A stretch of DNA of 12,599 nt. Origin: Thermodesulfobacteriota bacterium (GTDB lineage Bacteria; Desulfobacterota; DSM-4660; Desulfatiglandales; HGW-15). Where the stretch lies: NCBI GenBank assembly GCA_025454125.1, contig JALOPA010000009.1, forward strand, positions 1 through 12,599. Direction: 5' to 3'. The position numbers and the translations under genes are program-made. The notes under the pieces are model-generated. The model had not been told where the DNA came from. It saw only the letters and a list, made by a program, of their open reading frames with translations, and made no database searches. Positions 1 to 6,735 of the stretch are shown piece by piece; within the stretch, counting starts at the first letter, position 1; each line of letters opens with the position of its first letter.

Positions 1-1182
1 CACCACCACGGCGTCCACCTGCTTCCCGCGAATGTCGATCGTCACCCGGTCGCCTTCCAGGACCTCGGAGTCCATGCACGCCAGGGCAATCGACCGGAGT
101 TGTCTCTGCTCTGTTCGGGCCGAAAGCAGCCCCTCCCCCTCGAAGACCCAGTAGGGCACCATGGTTCCGCTCGTGACAAACCCGACGGCCTTCCCGTTCT
201 TGAACACCCCGGCCCCGCTGCGGGCTACTCCTCGTCCAGACACGGCCACAGGCTGGATGACCCTGGGCAGAGCGGTTTTCATGGAGTAGTCCCGTTTCAT
301 GATCCGGCCCAGGGCTTCAAACTGCCGGGCCAGGGCCTCGCGTCCTATGAATTCGCCCTTGGCCGGAGCAAAGCTCACGCCGATTCGGGCAAAGGGAAAG
401 GTGAGCAAGGGCATGTCCTGACCTTCAGGATCCTGCCCCAGTTCGTGGCCGTAAAGAGGAAGCCCGGCCTCCAGTCGCAGGGTGTCTCTCGCGCCCAGGC
501 CTGAGGGTGCGGCCCCTTTGGCCAGGAGCAGGTCCCACACCCTTGCCGCGTCATCCCTTTTCACAAAGAGCTCGAAGCACAAAGGTTCCCCGGTATAGCC
601 TGTGCGCGCGATCCGAGCCTCGGCGCCGGCAACCTTGGCCACGCTGACGGCGTTTCGCACGGGCTCCGGCAAAGAGCCTGATTCCAATGTCCACTCAAGG
701 ATCTTTCGAGAGTCCGGTCCCTGCAGGGAAAGCATGGCAATGTCTTCGGTGTGATCGATGAGATCCACGTCCGCAAAACCCTGCAGAATCCTTTGCAGAT
801 GCAGCCAGTCCTTTTCCGCGTTGGAGGCGTTCACCACGAGCAGGAATTCGTCGTTGGAGAAGCGGTAGAGAAAGGCGTCGTCCACGGTGCCGCCCGTTTC
901 ATTGGGAATCAGCGTGTACTGGGCCCCGACTATCCTCATGTCCAGAGCTCCGGCATTGTTGGTCAGGACGTGGTTCAGGAACCGAAGGGCACCTTCGCCT
1001 CTGACCGTCAACCTACCCATGTGGGAGACGTCGAATAGTCCGGCACTCCTGCGGGTCACCAAATGTTCTTCCACAATCCCTGTGGGGTAGAAAAGAGGCA
1101 TTTCCCAGCCCCCGAATTCAACGATCTTAGCTCCAAGGGCTGCATGCCGATCGTAGAGCACGGTTCGTTTGAGATCGCTCAT
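1..1182 (-). CDS. gcvT: Aminomethyltransferase, glycine cleavage T protein (C-terminal end cut by window)
   Basis: GcvT takes the aminomethyl group carried on the lipoyl arm of GcvH, transfers the one-carbon unit to tetrahydrofolate as 5,10-methylene-THF and releases ammonia (cytosol). The 394 visible residues contain the family hallmarks in order: an N-terminal FGGWEMPLFYP segment, LFDVSHM, the TVDDAFLYR stretch with the Asp pair at residues 101-102 where the catalytic Asp of the family lies, RTGYTGE (about 193-199), and GARDTLRLEAGLPLYG. The frame runs off position 1 in a GDRVTIDIRGKQV tail typical of the extreme C-terminus, so only a few residues should be missing. The ATG at 1182-1180 is preceded by AGGGGAG (1188-1194) at 5-nt spacing. 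It lies 182 bp downstream of lpdA on the same strand and may share its transcript. After YTGE the protein reads PLCFEL instead of the commoner DGFEI, one residue longer. Confidence 0.96.
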   Translation of the reverse strand, partial: MSDLKRTVLYDRHAALGAKIVEFGGWEMPLFYPTGIVEEHLVTRRSAGLFDVSHMGRLTVRGEGALRFLNHVLTNNAGALDMRIVGAQYTLIPNETGGTVDDAFLYRFSNDEFLLVVNASNAEKDWLHLQRILQGFADVDLIDHTEDIAMLSLQGPDSRKILEWTLESGSLPEPVRNAVSVAKVAGAEARIARTGYTGEPLCFELFVKRDDAARVWDLLLAKGAAPSGLGARDTLRLEAGLPLYGHELGQDPEGQDMPLLTFPFARIGVSFAPAKGEFIGREALARQFEALGRIMKRDYSMKTALPRVIQPVAVSGRGVARSGAGVFKNGKAVGFVTSGTMVPYWVFEGEGLLSARTEQRQLRSIALACMDSEVLEGDRVTIDIRGKQVDAVVV

Positions 1183-1364
1183 GGCTTCTCCCCTTTCCTC
1201 TTCATGGTTTGCATTCGCTCGTCTCACCTCAACGGTAGCACTTCGATTGCCTCAGTGTTATCGGGTCTTCTGTATGCTTGTCTTCTGTCTTTGGCCGTCA
1301 CTTGTCACTCGTTACTTGTCATTTGTCATTTATGCGCCTCTGGCGCACTCGTCACTGGTTTTCT
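1183..1364. other. lpdA-gcvT spacer with tandem heptamers
   Basis: This 182-bp spacer lies within a leftward gene pair. It holds the gcvT ribosome binding site at its left end and the heptamer array described separately. No convincing sigma70 promoter was seen on the minus strand, so gcvT is probably read through from lpdA, although a weak promoter cannot be excluded. Confidence 0.5.
1297..1331. repeat. Five tandem 7-bp units, consensus GTCACTT
   Basis: Five contiguous heptamers start at 1297, 1304, 1311, 1318 and 1325: GTCACTT, GTCACTC, GTTACTT, GTCATTT, GTCATTT. They are followed by a short hairpin with arms TGCGCC/GGCGCA (1333-1347) and an isolated GTCACTG at 1351. Read on the minus strand the unit is AAGTGAC, close to the AGTGAAC word in the gcvPB-lipA spacer. 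No coding sense or known regulatory function is visible. Confidence 0.75.
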
Positions 1365-2798
1365 TCATCCATGCACCGGTCTTCCCAGGGCCTTCATGGA
1401 GACTTCCAACAGGATCTCAGCCAGGGTCGGGTGGCCGTGGATGGTGTCCGCCAGGTCGTGGATCCTGAGGCCGGACTTGACCGCCAGGGCTCCCTCGGCA
1501 ATCAGGTCGCTGGCACAAGGTCCCACCAAGTGGACCCCCAGGATTTTTCCGCTGGCCCCTTCGAAAACCACCTTCGCCATTCCGCCGATTTCACCGATCA
1601 CGTGGGGCTTTGCAATGTTCCTGAAAAGGGCGGTTTCCGCCCTGGCTTCGAGCCCCTGTTCCTTTGCCTGGGCTTCTGTGACCCCCACATCCGCGATCTC
1701 CGGCATGGTGAAGATCACGTTGGGGACCGCGTCATAGCTCATTCGAGCTCTCCCACCTCCTGCGTTTTCCGCCGCCACCATCCCCTCTCGAGAGGCCACG
1801 TGGGCGAGCATCACCTTGGACGGACCCAGCGCATCCCCTATCGCATAAACCCCCGGAGCGCTGGTGCTCATCCGCTCATCGGCAACCACCCACCCGTGAT
1901 TGTCCACCTTTGCGCCGATTCTTTCAAGGCCCACTCCAGCCGTGTCAGGCTTTCGGCCGATGCAGAGGAGTACCTTCTCCGCCTCCAGCGACGCCGGACG
2001 GCGGATTTTCCCAGGCGGGCTTTCCGCAAAGGGAGAAGAGGACAGAAACACCTGAAGCCCCTCTCCTTTGTCTTCCACCCTGTCTACGGTGCTCTCCAGA
2101 ATGACGGGGATCTTCCGTTTGGCCATCTCTCTCTGAATCACCTTGGAACACTCCTCGTCCACAGAGGGCAGGGGAATCAGGCGGGACTTGCCTTCGACCA
2201 CAGTGACTTGGGACCCAAAGGCGGAGAAAATGAAGGCGAATTCACAACCGATCACGCCTCCCCCCACGATCAGCAGGGATTTGGGCACGGCCTGAACTTC
2301 CAGCGCATCGTTGCTCGACAGAACTCTCTTGCCGTCAACAGCAAGGCCGGGGACATCCAGAGGGGCTGATCCAAGAGCCAGGATCAAACGGTCCCATGGG
2401 ATCTCCCCTGCCTCCCCGTCGTACCCTCTCACCGTGACCTTGTCCGGCGCGGCAATGGTTCCGACCCCCTGGACGTACCGGATGCGGTGATGTTTCAGGA
2501 TGTCCACAATACCCTTGGCCTGGTTTTCAATGACCTTTTCCTTTCTCGCCATGAGGCTTCTCAGGTCAAGCGAAATCCCGCCGTCCACTGCCAGTCCATA
2601 CTCCCGTCCCTTGCGGGCGCGATCGAACAGCTCGGCCGAAGTTCTGAGAACTTTGGAAGGGATGCAGCCCCAGTTCAGGCAGGTTCCTCCCACACGCTCT
2701 CTTTCGATCAGAGTCACCTCCCCTCCGAGCTGGGCGGCCCTGATGGCGGCCACGTATCCGCCCGGACCTGCGCCGATGACAACGACCTTAGGTGCCAT
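1365..2798 (-). CDS. lpdA: Dihydrolipoyl dehydrogenase (L protein of the glycine cleavage system)
   Basis: This FAD flavoenzyme reoxidises the dihydrolipoyl arm of GcvH with NAD+, completing the glycine cleavage cycle (or supplying reduced lipoate in the reverse direction). At 477 aa it has the usual length. Visible features in order are the FAD Rossmann motif GAGPGG (9-14), the redox-active disulfide in GGTCLNWGCIPSK (C40 and C45), the NAD-binding IVGGGVIGCEFA about residues 177-190, the second FAD motif YAIGDALG, and the C-terminal HGHPTLAE with catalytic H456 and E461. The ATG at 2798 has a modest purine-rich GAGAGAAG about 7 nt upstream. It is transcribed divergently from the Lrp-type regulator and lies upstream of gcvT. 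Proximity to the gcv genes argues for a dedicated L protein, although the enzyme could also serve 2-oxoacid dehydrogenases. It is predicted to be transcribed from the TATAAT promoter at 2903-2930. Confidence 0.97.
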   Translation of the reverse strand: MAPKVVVIGAGPGGYVAAIRAAQLGGEVTLIERERVGGTCLNWGCIPSKVLRTSAELFDRARKGREYGLAVDGGISLDLRSLMARKEKVIENQAKGIVDILKHHRIRYVQGVGTIAAPDKVTVRGYDGEAGEIPWDRLILALGSAPLDVPGLAVDGKRVLSSNDALEVQAVPKSLLIVGGGVIGCEFAFIFSAFGSQVTVVEGKSRLIPLPSVDEECSKVIQREMAKRKIPVILESTVDRVEDKGEGLQVFLSSSPFAESPPGKIRRPASLEAEKVLLCIGRKPDTAGVGLERIGAKVDNHGWVVADERMSTSAPGVYAIGDALGPSKVMLAHVASREGMVAAENAGGGRARMSYDAVPNVIFTMPEIADVGVTEAQAKEQGLEARAETALFRNIAKPHVIGEIGGMAKVVFEGASGKILGVHLVGPCASDLIAEGALAVKSGLRIHDLADTIHGHPTLAEILLEVSMKALGRPVHG

Positions 2799-2902
2799 AA
2801 TTTACTTCTCTCGATAGTTCTTTCTTTTTCGTTTCTGGAATATCATGTTGATTTTATCTTTTCAAGGAATTTGTGCTATTTTTCTGAGCATATCCACCAG
2901 AA

Positions 2903-2930
2903 ATTATAAAAATATTGACAAAATCATCAA
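2903..2930 (-). promoter_or_regulatory. Predicted sigma70 promoter of lpdA (leftward)
   Basis: On the minus strand there is a perfect -10 TATAAT (plus-strand ATTATA, 2903-2908) and a -35 TTGATG (plus-strand CATCAA, 2925-2930; 4 of 6 to consensus) with a 16-bp spacer. The start site would be near 2896, giving an A-rich leader of about 98 nt before the lpdA ATG. The -35 lies inside the right arm of the inverted repeat at 2911-2934. Confidence 0.55.
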
Positions 2931-2934
2931 TATT
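2911..2934. promoter_or_regulatory. Candidate operator: 8-bp perfect inverted repeat between divergent promoters
   Basis: AATATTGA (2911-2918) and TCAATATT (2927-2934) are perfect reverse complements separated by 8 nt. The pairing resumes beyond one mismatch with AA (2908-2909) against TT (2936-2937). Lrp/AsnC regulators bind AT-rich dyads as dimers and often autoregulate. The only regulator here is transcribed from this spacer, so it is the natural candidate ligand. Each arm contains TTGA on its own strand, which forms the start of each predicted -35. Binding is inferred. Confidence 0.55.
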
Positions 2935-2942
2935 GTTGTATT
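2915..2942 (+). promoter_or_regulatory. Predicted sigma70 promoter of the lrp-gcvH-gcvPA-gcvPB-lipA operon
   Basis: A perfect -35 TTGACA (2915-2920) is followed after 16 bp by a weak -10 TGTATT (2937-2942, 4 of 6). The start site would fall near 2949-2950, only 2-3 nt before the regulator's ATG at 2952. The -35 overlaps the left arm of the 2911-2934 inverted repeat, so a bound regulator would block it. Confidence 0.5.
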
Positions 2943-2951
2943 TGCTCATCC

Positions 2952-3395
2952 ATGAAGACAGACCGGATCAGCCTTGAAATCATCAAACAACTTCGAGATG
3001 GAAGAAAGTCTTTCAAAACCATTGCCGAGGAGCTCTCTGTCTCAGAAAACACGGTCAGAGCCCGCGTCGCCAAACTGGCCGAGGAGGGGGTTCTGGAGAT
3101 CTCAGGGCTCGTGGATCCCGAGTCCTTGCCGGGGCACGGGTCTGTCCTGGTGGGGGTGAAGCTCCAGAGCATGGACCTCATCAAGAAGGGGGAGGAATTC
3201 AGCAGACTCAAGGGTGTGGTTTGCGTGAGCGTGGTCACGGGCCGATTCGACCTCATCCTCCTGGTCCTCCTGAAAGAGGGTTTCGGGCTCCTGGAGTTTT
3301 ACACCCAGGAGGTTGCAAAAATAAAGGGGGTTCAATCGGTGGAGACTTTTGTGGTTTACAAATCCTACAATCTGAAAGTACCCTACATCTTATAA
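2952..3395 (+). CDS. Lrp/AsnC-family transcriptional regulator
   Basis: A cytosolic DNA-binding regulator of the feast/famine family, 147 aa (family about 140-165). The N-terminal winged HTH spans about residues 5-55: after DGRKSFKTIAEELSVSENTVRARV comes the wing-side LAEEGVLEISGLVDP. A RAM (amino-acid-sensing) domain follows at about 66-140, with the VVCVSVVTGRFDLILLVL core strand and the EGFGLLEFYTQEVAKIKGVQ helix. It is transcribed divergently from lpdA-gcvT and lies 28 bp upstream of gcvH in the same direction, so it probably leads the gcv operon and senses glycine or a related amino acid. The ligand is inference. No Shine-Dalgarno precedes the ATG and the predicted start site is almost at the ATG, which suggests a leaderless mRNA. 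The ATG choice is supported because the reading frame fits the domain from its first residues. Confidence 0.92.
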   Translation: MKTDRISLEIIKQLRDGRKSFKTIAEELSVSENTVRARVAKLAEEGVLEISGLVDPESLPGHGSVLVGVKLQSMDLIKKGEEFSRLKGVVCVSVVTGRFDLILLVLLKEGFGLLEFYTQEVAKIKGVQSVETFVVYKSYNLKVPYIL

Positions 3396-3423
3396 ATCCG
3401 CCGGCAGACGAAGGAGGAGAGCC

Positions 3424-3831
3424 GTGAAAGACATCAGCGAACTTCAGTTTCCCGATGATATTCTTTTTACCAAAGATCATGAGTGGGCCAGGCCCGAAGG
3501 AGACAAGTTCCGAGTGGGCATCAGCGACTATGCCCAGGACCAGCTCGGAGACATCGTCTTTGTGGAGCTGCCGCAGGTCGGAAGCCGGCACGCCAAAGGA
3601 GAGCAGTTCGGCACCATCGAATCCGTCAAAGCCGTTTCTGAAACCTACATGCCCCTGGGAGGGGAAGTGCTCGCCGTCAACAAAGTTCTTGAGGATTCTC
3701 CTGAGCTCGTCAACAAGGAGCCTTATGAGTCCGGCTGGATCATTGAAATCAAACCGAGCGATCCCGGGGACCTCAAGAGCCTCATGAACCGGGCCGCCTA
3801 TCTCGACCTTTTAAAAGGACTGAAGCCATGA
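3424..3831 (+). CDS. gcvH: Glycine cleavage system H protein (lipoyl carrier)
   Basis: GcvH carries the lipoyl arm that shuttles the aminomethyl intermediate from the P protein to GcvT and then electrons to LpdA. At 135 aa it is of normal size. The lipoyl-domain hairpin is clear: HEWARPEGDKFRVGISDYAQDQLGD, VFVELPQVG, then GTIESVKAVSE with K69 as the expected lipoylation site, and a C-terminal helix ending in YLDLLKGLKP. The start is GTG at 3424, fixed by a strong AAGGAGG (3411-3417) 6 nt upstream. Its stop overlaps the gcvPA start as ATGA (3828-3831), so the two are translationally coupled. The lipA gene that can build its cofactor is three genes downstream in the same direction. Confidence 0.98.
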   Translation: MKDISELQFPDDILFTKDHEWARPEGDKFRVGISDYAQDQLGDIVFVELPQVGSRHAKGEQFGTIESVKAVSETYMPLGGEVLAVNKVLEDSPELVNKEPYESGWIIEIKPSDPGDLKSLMNRAAYLDLLKGLKP

Positions 3832-5168
3832 GATACCTGCCTCACACGGACGAAGAGATTGCCTCCATGCTCGAAGTCGTCGGAGCGGGAAGCCTCGATG
3901 ATCTCTTTTCCGCGGTCCCCCGGACCTGCCGCCGAACCCGAGGCATGAACCTTCCTGAACCTCTGAGCGAGTGGGACCTGAACCGCCTTATGGGAGAGCT
4001 CTCGGCCGCCATGGCCGCGCCCCCGGAGTACGCAGTCTACCTGGGTGCCGGGAGCTACGAACACTACATTCCTCAGGTGATCCCCTATCTCCTCAGTCGC
4101 TCGGAGTTCGTGACCTCTTACACGCCCTATCAGCCGGAGATGAGCCAAGGCACCCTCCAGGCGATCTATGAGTACCAGACCCTGTCTTCCAGGCTGCTCG
4201 GCATGGAGGTTTCCAATGCCTCCATGTATGACGGAGCCTCGGCCCTGGCCGAAGCGCTCCTGATGGCGATCCGCATCACCCGGAAGCGCAGGGTCGCTGT
4301 CTCCTCTCTGGTTCACCCTCACTTCCGGCAGGTCGTGCAGACCTATCTCGCGCCCACGGAATATGAGATCGTTCAGCTTCCTTATCTCTCGGACGGCAGA
4401 ACCGACCTCTCTTCGCTTCACGACCTGAAAGACCTGGCCGCTCTGGCGATCCAGTCTCCGAACTTCTTCGGAGTGATCGAAGATCTCGGAGCGTCGGCCG
4501 AACGCGCTCGCGAGCAAGGAGGTCTTTTCATCACCACCTTTACAGAACCCCTGGCCTACGGCCTCTTGAAGACTCCGGGGAGTCTCGGAGCGGACATCGC
4601 TGCCGGAGAAGGCCAAAGCCTGGGCATCCCCCAATCCTTTGGCGGCCCGGGCCTCGGGATTTTCGCCACCCGGATGAGCCACGTGAGAAACATGCCCGGC
4701 CGCCTCGTGGGAAGAACCGTCGATGCGGAAGGACGCCGGGGCTTCGTTCTGACCCTGGCCACTCGCGAACAGCACATCCGGAGGGAAAAGGCCACCTCCA
4801 ACATTTGCACGAACAACAGCCTCTGCGCCGTGGCAGCCACCCTGTATCTCGCCTGCCTCGGCGCTTCCGGGATTCGTGAACTCAGCAAGCTCAACCATGA
4901 CAAGGCCGAATACCTGAAGAGCCGGTTCGGACAGGCGGGGATAAAAATTCCTTTTGCATCGCCCACGTTCAACGAATTCGTGGCGGAGATGCCCCAGGGC
5001 TTCGAAGACACCTACAGCCGGCTTCTTGAAAAGAAGATCGTGGCCGGTGTCCCCCTGATGACCTACTTTCCTGAGCTCAAGAATCATTACCTCTTTTGCG
5101 CGACGGAAACGAAGTCAAAGGAAGAGATGGATCTGCTGGTGAAGGAGATAACCTCTGGAATTGTTTAA
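3828..5168 (+). CDS. gcvPA: Glycine decarboxylase P protein, subunit 1
   Basis: N-terminal-half subunit of the heterotetrameric glycine dehydrogenase (decarboxylating). It pairs with GcvPB to decarboxylate glycine and load aminomethyl on GcvH. The 446 residues match the usual size of the split subunit (about 440-450). Recognisable blocks are the N-terminal RYLPHTDEEIASMLEVVGA, YLGAGSYEHYIPQVI, FVTSYTPYQPEMSQGTLQ followed by a YEYQTLSSRLLGMEVSNASMYDG stretch, and EKATSNICTNNSLCAVAA at about 318-335. As expected for this subunit, it lacks the PLP-binding lysine, which is in GcvPB. It overlaps gcvH by 4 nt and is followed after 49 nt by gcvPB. The split-subunit form is the common type in anaerobic bacteria and Firmicutes, in contrast to the fused E. 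coli GcvP. Confidence 0.97.
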   Translation: MRYLPHTDEEIASMLEVVGAGSLDDLFSAVPRTCRRTRGMNLPEPLSEWDLNRLMGELSAAMAAPPEYAVYLGAGSYEHYIPQVIPYLLSRSEFVTSYTPYQPEMSQGTLQAIYEYQTLSSRLLGMEVSNASMYDGASALAEALLMAIRITRKRRVAVSSLVHPHFRQVVQTYLAPTEYEIVQLPYLSDGRTDLSSLHDLKDLAALAIQSPNFFGVIEDLGASAERAREQGGLFITTFTEPLAYGLLKTPGSLGADIAAGEGQSLGIPQSFGGPGLGIFATRMSHVRNMPGRLVGRTVDAEGRRGFVLTLATREQHIRREKATSNICTNNSLCAVAATLYLACLGASGIRELSKLNHDKAEYLKSRFGQAGIKIPFASPTFNEFVAEMPQGFEDTYSRLLEKKIVAGVPLMTYFPELKNHYLFCATETKSKEEMDLLVKEITSGIV

Positions 5169-5217
5169 ACCCGAAGCACGAATTTCAAAAGGCTGTTCAA
5201 CTAAAGGAGCTTGTTTC

Positions 5218-6675
5218 ATGCAAAAAGGTCTAGGTACCACCGGGCTTGTTCTCGATGAACCCCTGCTCTGGGAAAAGGGCAAGAGCGGACGGCGGGGGTT
5301 CTCCCTTCCGCTGCGCGATGTGGAGCCTTCCCCACTGGAAGAGAGCCTCACCTCCTCCGGCCCGGACTTCCCGGATCTGAGCGAAGTGGATGTGGTCCGC
5401 CACTTCACCAGGCTCTCGACCTGGAACTTCGGCGTGGACACGGGCACCTACCCTTTGGGTTCCTGCACCATGAAGTACAACCCCAAGATCAATGAGAAGG
5501 TCGCTGCGCTGCCGGGGTTCGGTGGCGCCCACCCTCTCCTGCCTCAACGGCACTCCCAGGGGCTTCTCAGGCTCATGTTCGAACTCGAGCGCATGCTGGC
5601 GGAGATCACGGGCATGGACGCCGTTTCGCTCCAGCCCTCGGCCGGCGCCCAGGGAGAGCTCACGGGCATGCTCCTCATCCACGCCTACCACAAGAGCAAA
5701 GGCAGAAAGCCGTCCAAGATTCTCGTGCCGGACACGGCCCACGGAACGAACCCGGCGAGCGCCGCCCTCTGCGGTTATCGTCCCGTTCCGGTGGCCTCGA
5801 ACGACAAGGGGATTCTTTCCGCTGAAAGCGTGGCCAAGGCCATGGACGGGGACACGGCAGGAATCATGATCACCAATCCCAACACTCTCGGCCTTTTTGA
5901 AGAGAACCTCAAGGAGGTGGTGGATCTGGTGCACGCGAGGGGCGGCCTGGTCTACGGGGACGGTGCCAACATGAACGCGGTTTTGGGCGTCATGGACGTG
6001 GGATGCACCGGCCTGGACGTGCTTCACCTCAATCTCCACAAGACCTTTTCCACGCCTCACGGCGGAGGCGGTCCGGGCGCAGGCCCCGTGTGCGTCAAGA
6101 AGCACTTGGAGCCTTTTCTTCCCGTGCCCCGTGTGGTGGGGAAGGAGGGGAAATACGCTCTCTCCAGCGACTTTCCCGAGAGCATCGGCAAACTCCACGC
6201 CTTTTACGGGAACGTGGGGGTGCTGATCCGAGCCTACAGCTACATCAGGACCATGGGCGCCGCCAACCTCAAGAAAGCGAGCCAGCTCGCTGTCCTCAAC
6301 GCCAATTACATCAAGGAACGGCTCAAAGCGACCTATCACCTTCCCTACGACCGGCCCTGCATGCACGAGTGCGTCTTCACGGACAAGAACCAGGCCGGCG
6401 CCAAGGTCATGACCCTGGACATTGCCAAGCGGCTCATGGATTACGGCTTTCACCCGCCCACCATCTACTTCCCCCTTGTGGTGAACGGCGCCCTCATGAT
6501 CGAGCCGACGGAGACGGAGTCCAAAGAGGACCTGGATCGGCTTATCGATGCGCTTCAGGCGATTGCGGAGGAAGCGAAAACCAATCCCGACCTGCTCCAC
6601 CAGGCGCCGACCAAGTGCAAAAGAAGGCGTCTGGACGAGGTCGCCGCAGCGAGAAAGCCTATTCTTGCAGGATAA
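5218..6675 (+). CDS. gcvPB: Glycine decarboxylase P protein, subunit 2 (PLP-bearing)
   Basis: Catalytic PLP subunit of glycine decarboxylase, 485 aa, the usual length for split GcvPB. The conserved blocks include TYPLGSCTMKYNP, LQPSAGAQGELTGML, PDTAHGTNPASAA, TNPNTLGLFEENL, DGANMNAVLG, and LNLHKTFSTPHGGGGPGAGP. K275 is the expected Schiff-base lysine in the last block. The C-terminal LIEPTE-like block (MIEPTETESKEDLDR) and the basic tail ending in LDEVAAARKPILAG are also typical. I chose ATG 5218 over an in-frame TTG at 5161 because AGGAG (5205-5209) sits 8 nt before it, the TTG would overlap gcvPA with no ribosome site, and the extra 19 residues do not resemble the family. It works with GcvPA, GcvH, GcvT and LpdA encoded around it. 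Confidence 0.97.
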   Translation: MQKGLGTTGLVLDEPLLWEKGKSGRRGFSLPLRDVEPSPLEESLTSSGPDFPDLSEVDVVRHFTRLSTWNFGVDTGTYPLGSCTMKYNPKINEKVAALPGFGGAHPLLPQRHSQGLLRLMFELERMLAEITGMDAVSLQPSAGAQGELTGMLLIHAYHKSKGRKPSKILVPDTAHGTNPASAALCGYRPVPVASNDKGILSAESVAKAMDGDTAGIMITNPNTLGLFEENLKEVVDLVHARGGLVYGDGANMNAVLGVMDVGCTGLDVLHLNLHKTFSTPHGGGGPGAGPVCVKKHLEPFLPVPRVVGKEGKYALSSDFPESIGKLHAFYGNVGVLIRAYSYIRTMGAANLKKASQLAVLNANYIKERLKATYHLPYDRPCMHECVFTDKNQAGAKVMTLDIAKRLMDYGFHPPTIYFPLVVNGALMIEPTETESKEDLDRLIDALQAIAEEAKTNPDLLHQAPTKCKRRRLDEVAAARKPILAG

Positions 6676-6682
6676 GTTGAGC

Positions 6683-6730
6683 AGTGAACGCAACAAGTGA
6701 ACTGTCAGCAGTGAACAGGAATCAGTGACG
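6683..6730 (+). repeat. Decayed tandem repeat of AGTGAAC, 13-14 bp period, in the gcvPB-lipA spacer
   Basis: AGTGAAC occurs at 6683, 6696 and 6710, and AGTGACG at 6724, spacings 13, 14 and 14 nt. The words between them (TGTCAGC, AGGAATC) look like diverged copies, so the ancestral unit may be 7 bp. The array fills most of the 60-bp spacer and occupies the place where the lipA ribosome binding site should be. The unit resembles the heptamer array at 1297-1331 on the opposite strand. Confidence 0.65.
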
Positions 6731-6735
6731 TCATC

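Noticed and set aside
1179..1205. An eight-codon mini-ORF (MKRKGEKP) whose TGA overlaps the gcvT ATG
   Set aside because: Its codons are simply the purine-rich gcvT ribosome site. It has no ribosome site of its own, so it is probably chance.
2799..2951. Glycine riboswitch upstream of the gcv genes
   Set aside because: The leader before lpdA is about 98 nt, A-rich and without paired GC stems of an aptamer. The rightward transcript has essentially no leader. The spacers before gcvH and gcvT also show no aptamer-like fold by eye.
3798..5087. A 429-codon open frame antisense to gcvPA
   Set aside because: It lies opposite a clear GcvPA coding region, with no domain, no start signal and shadow-type composition.
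5161..5217. TTG at 5161 as the start of gcvPB
   Set aside because: It would overlap the end of gcvPA without a ribosome site and add residues unlike the family. ATG 5218 has AGGAG at 8-nt spacing.
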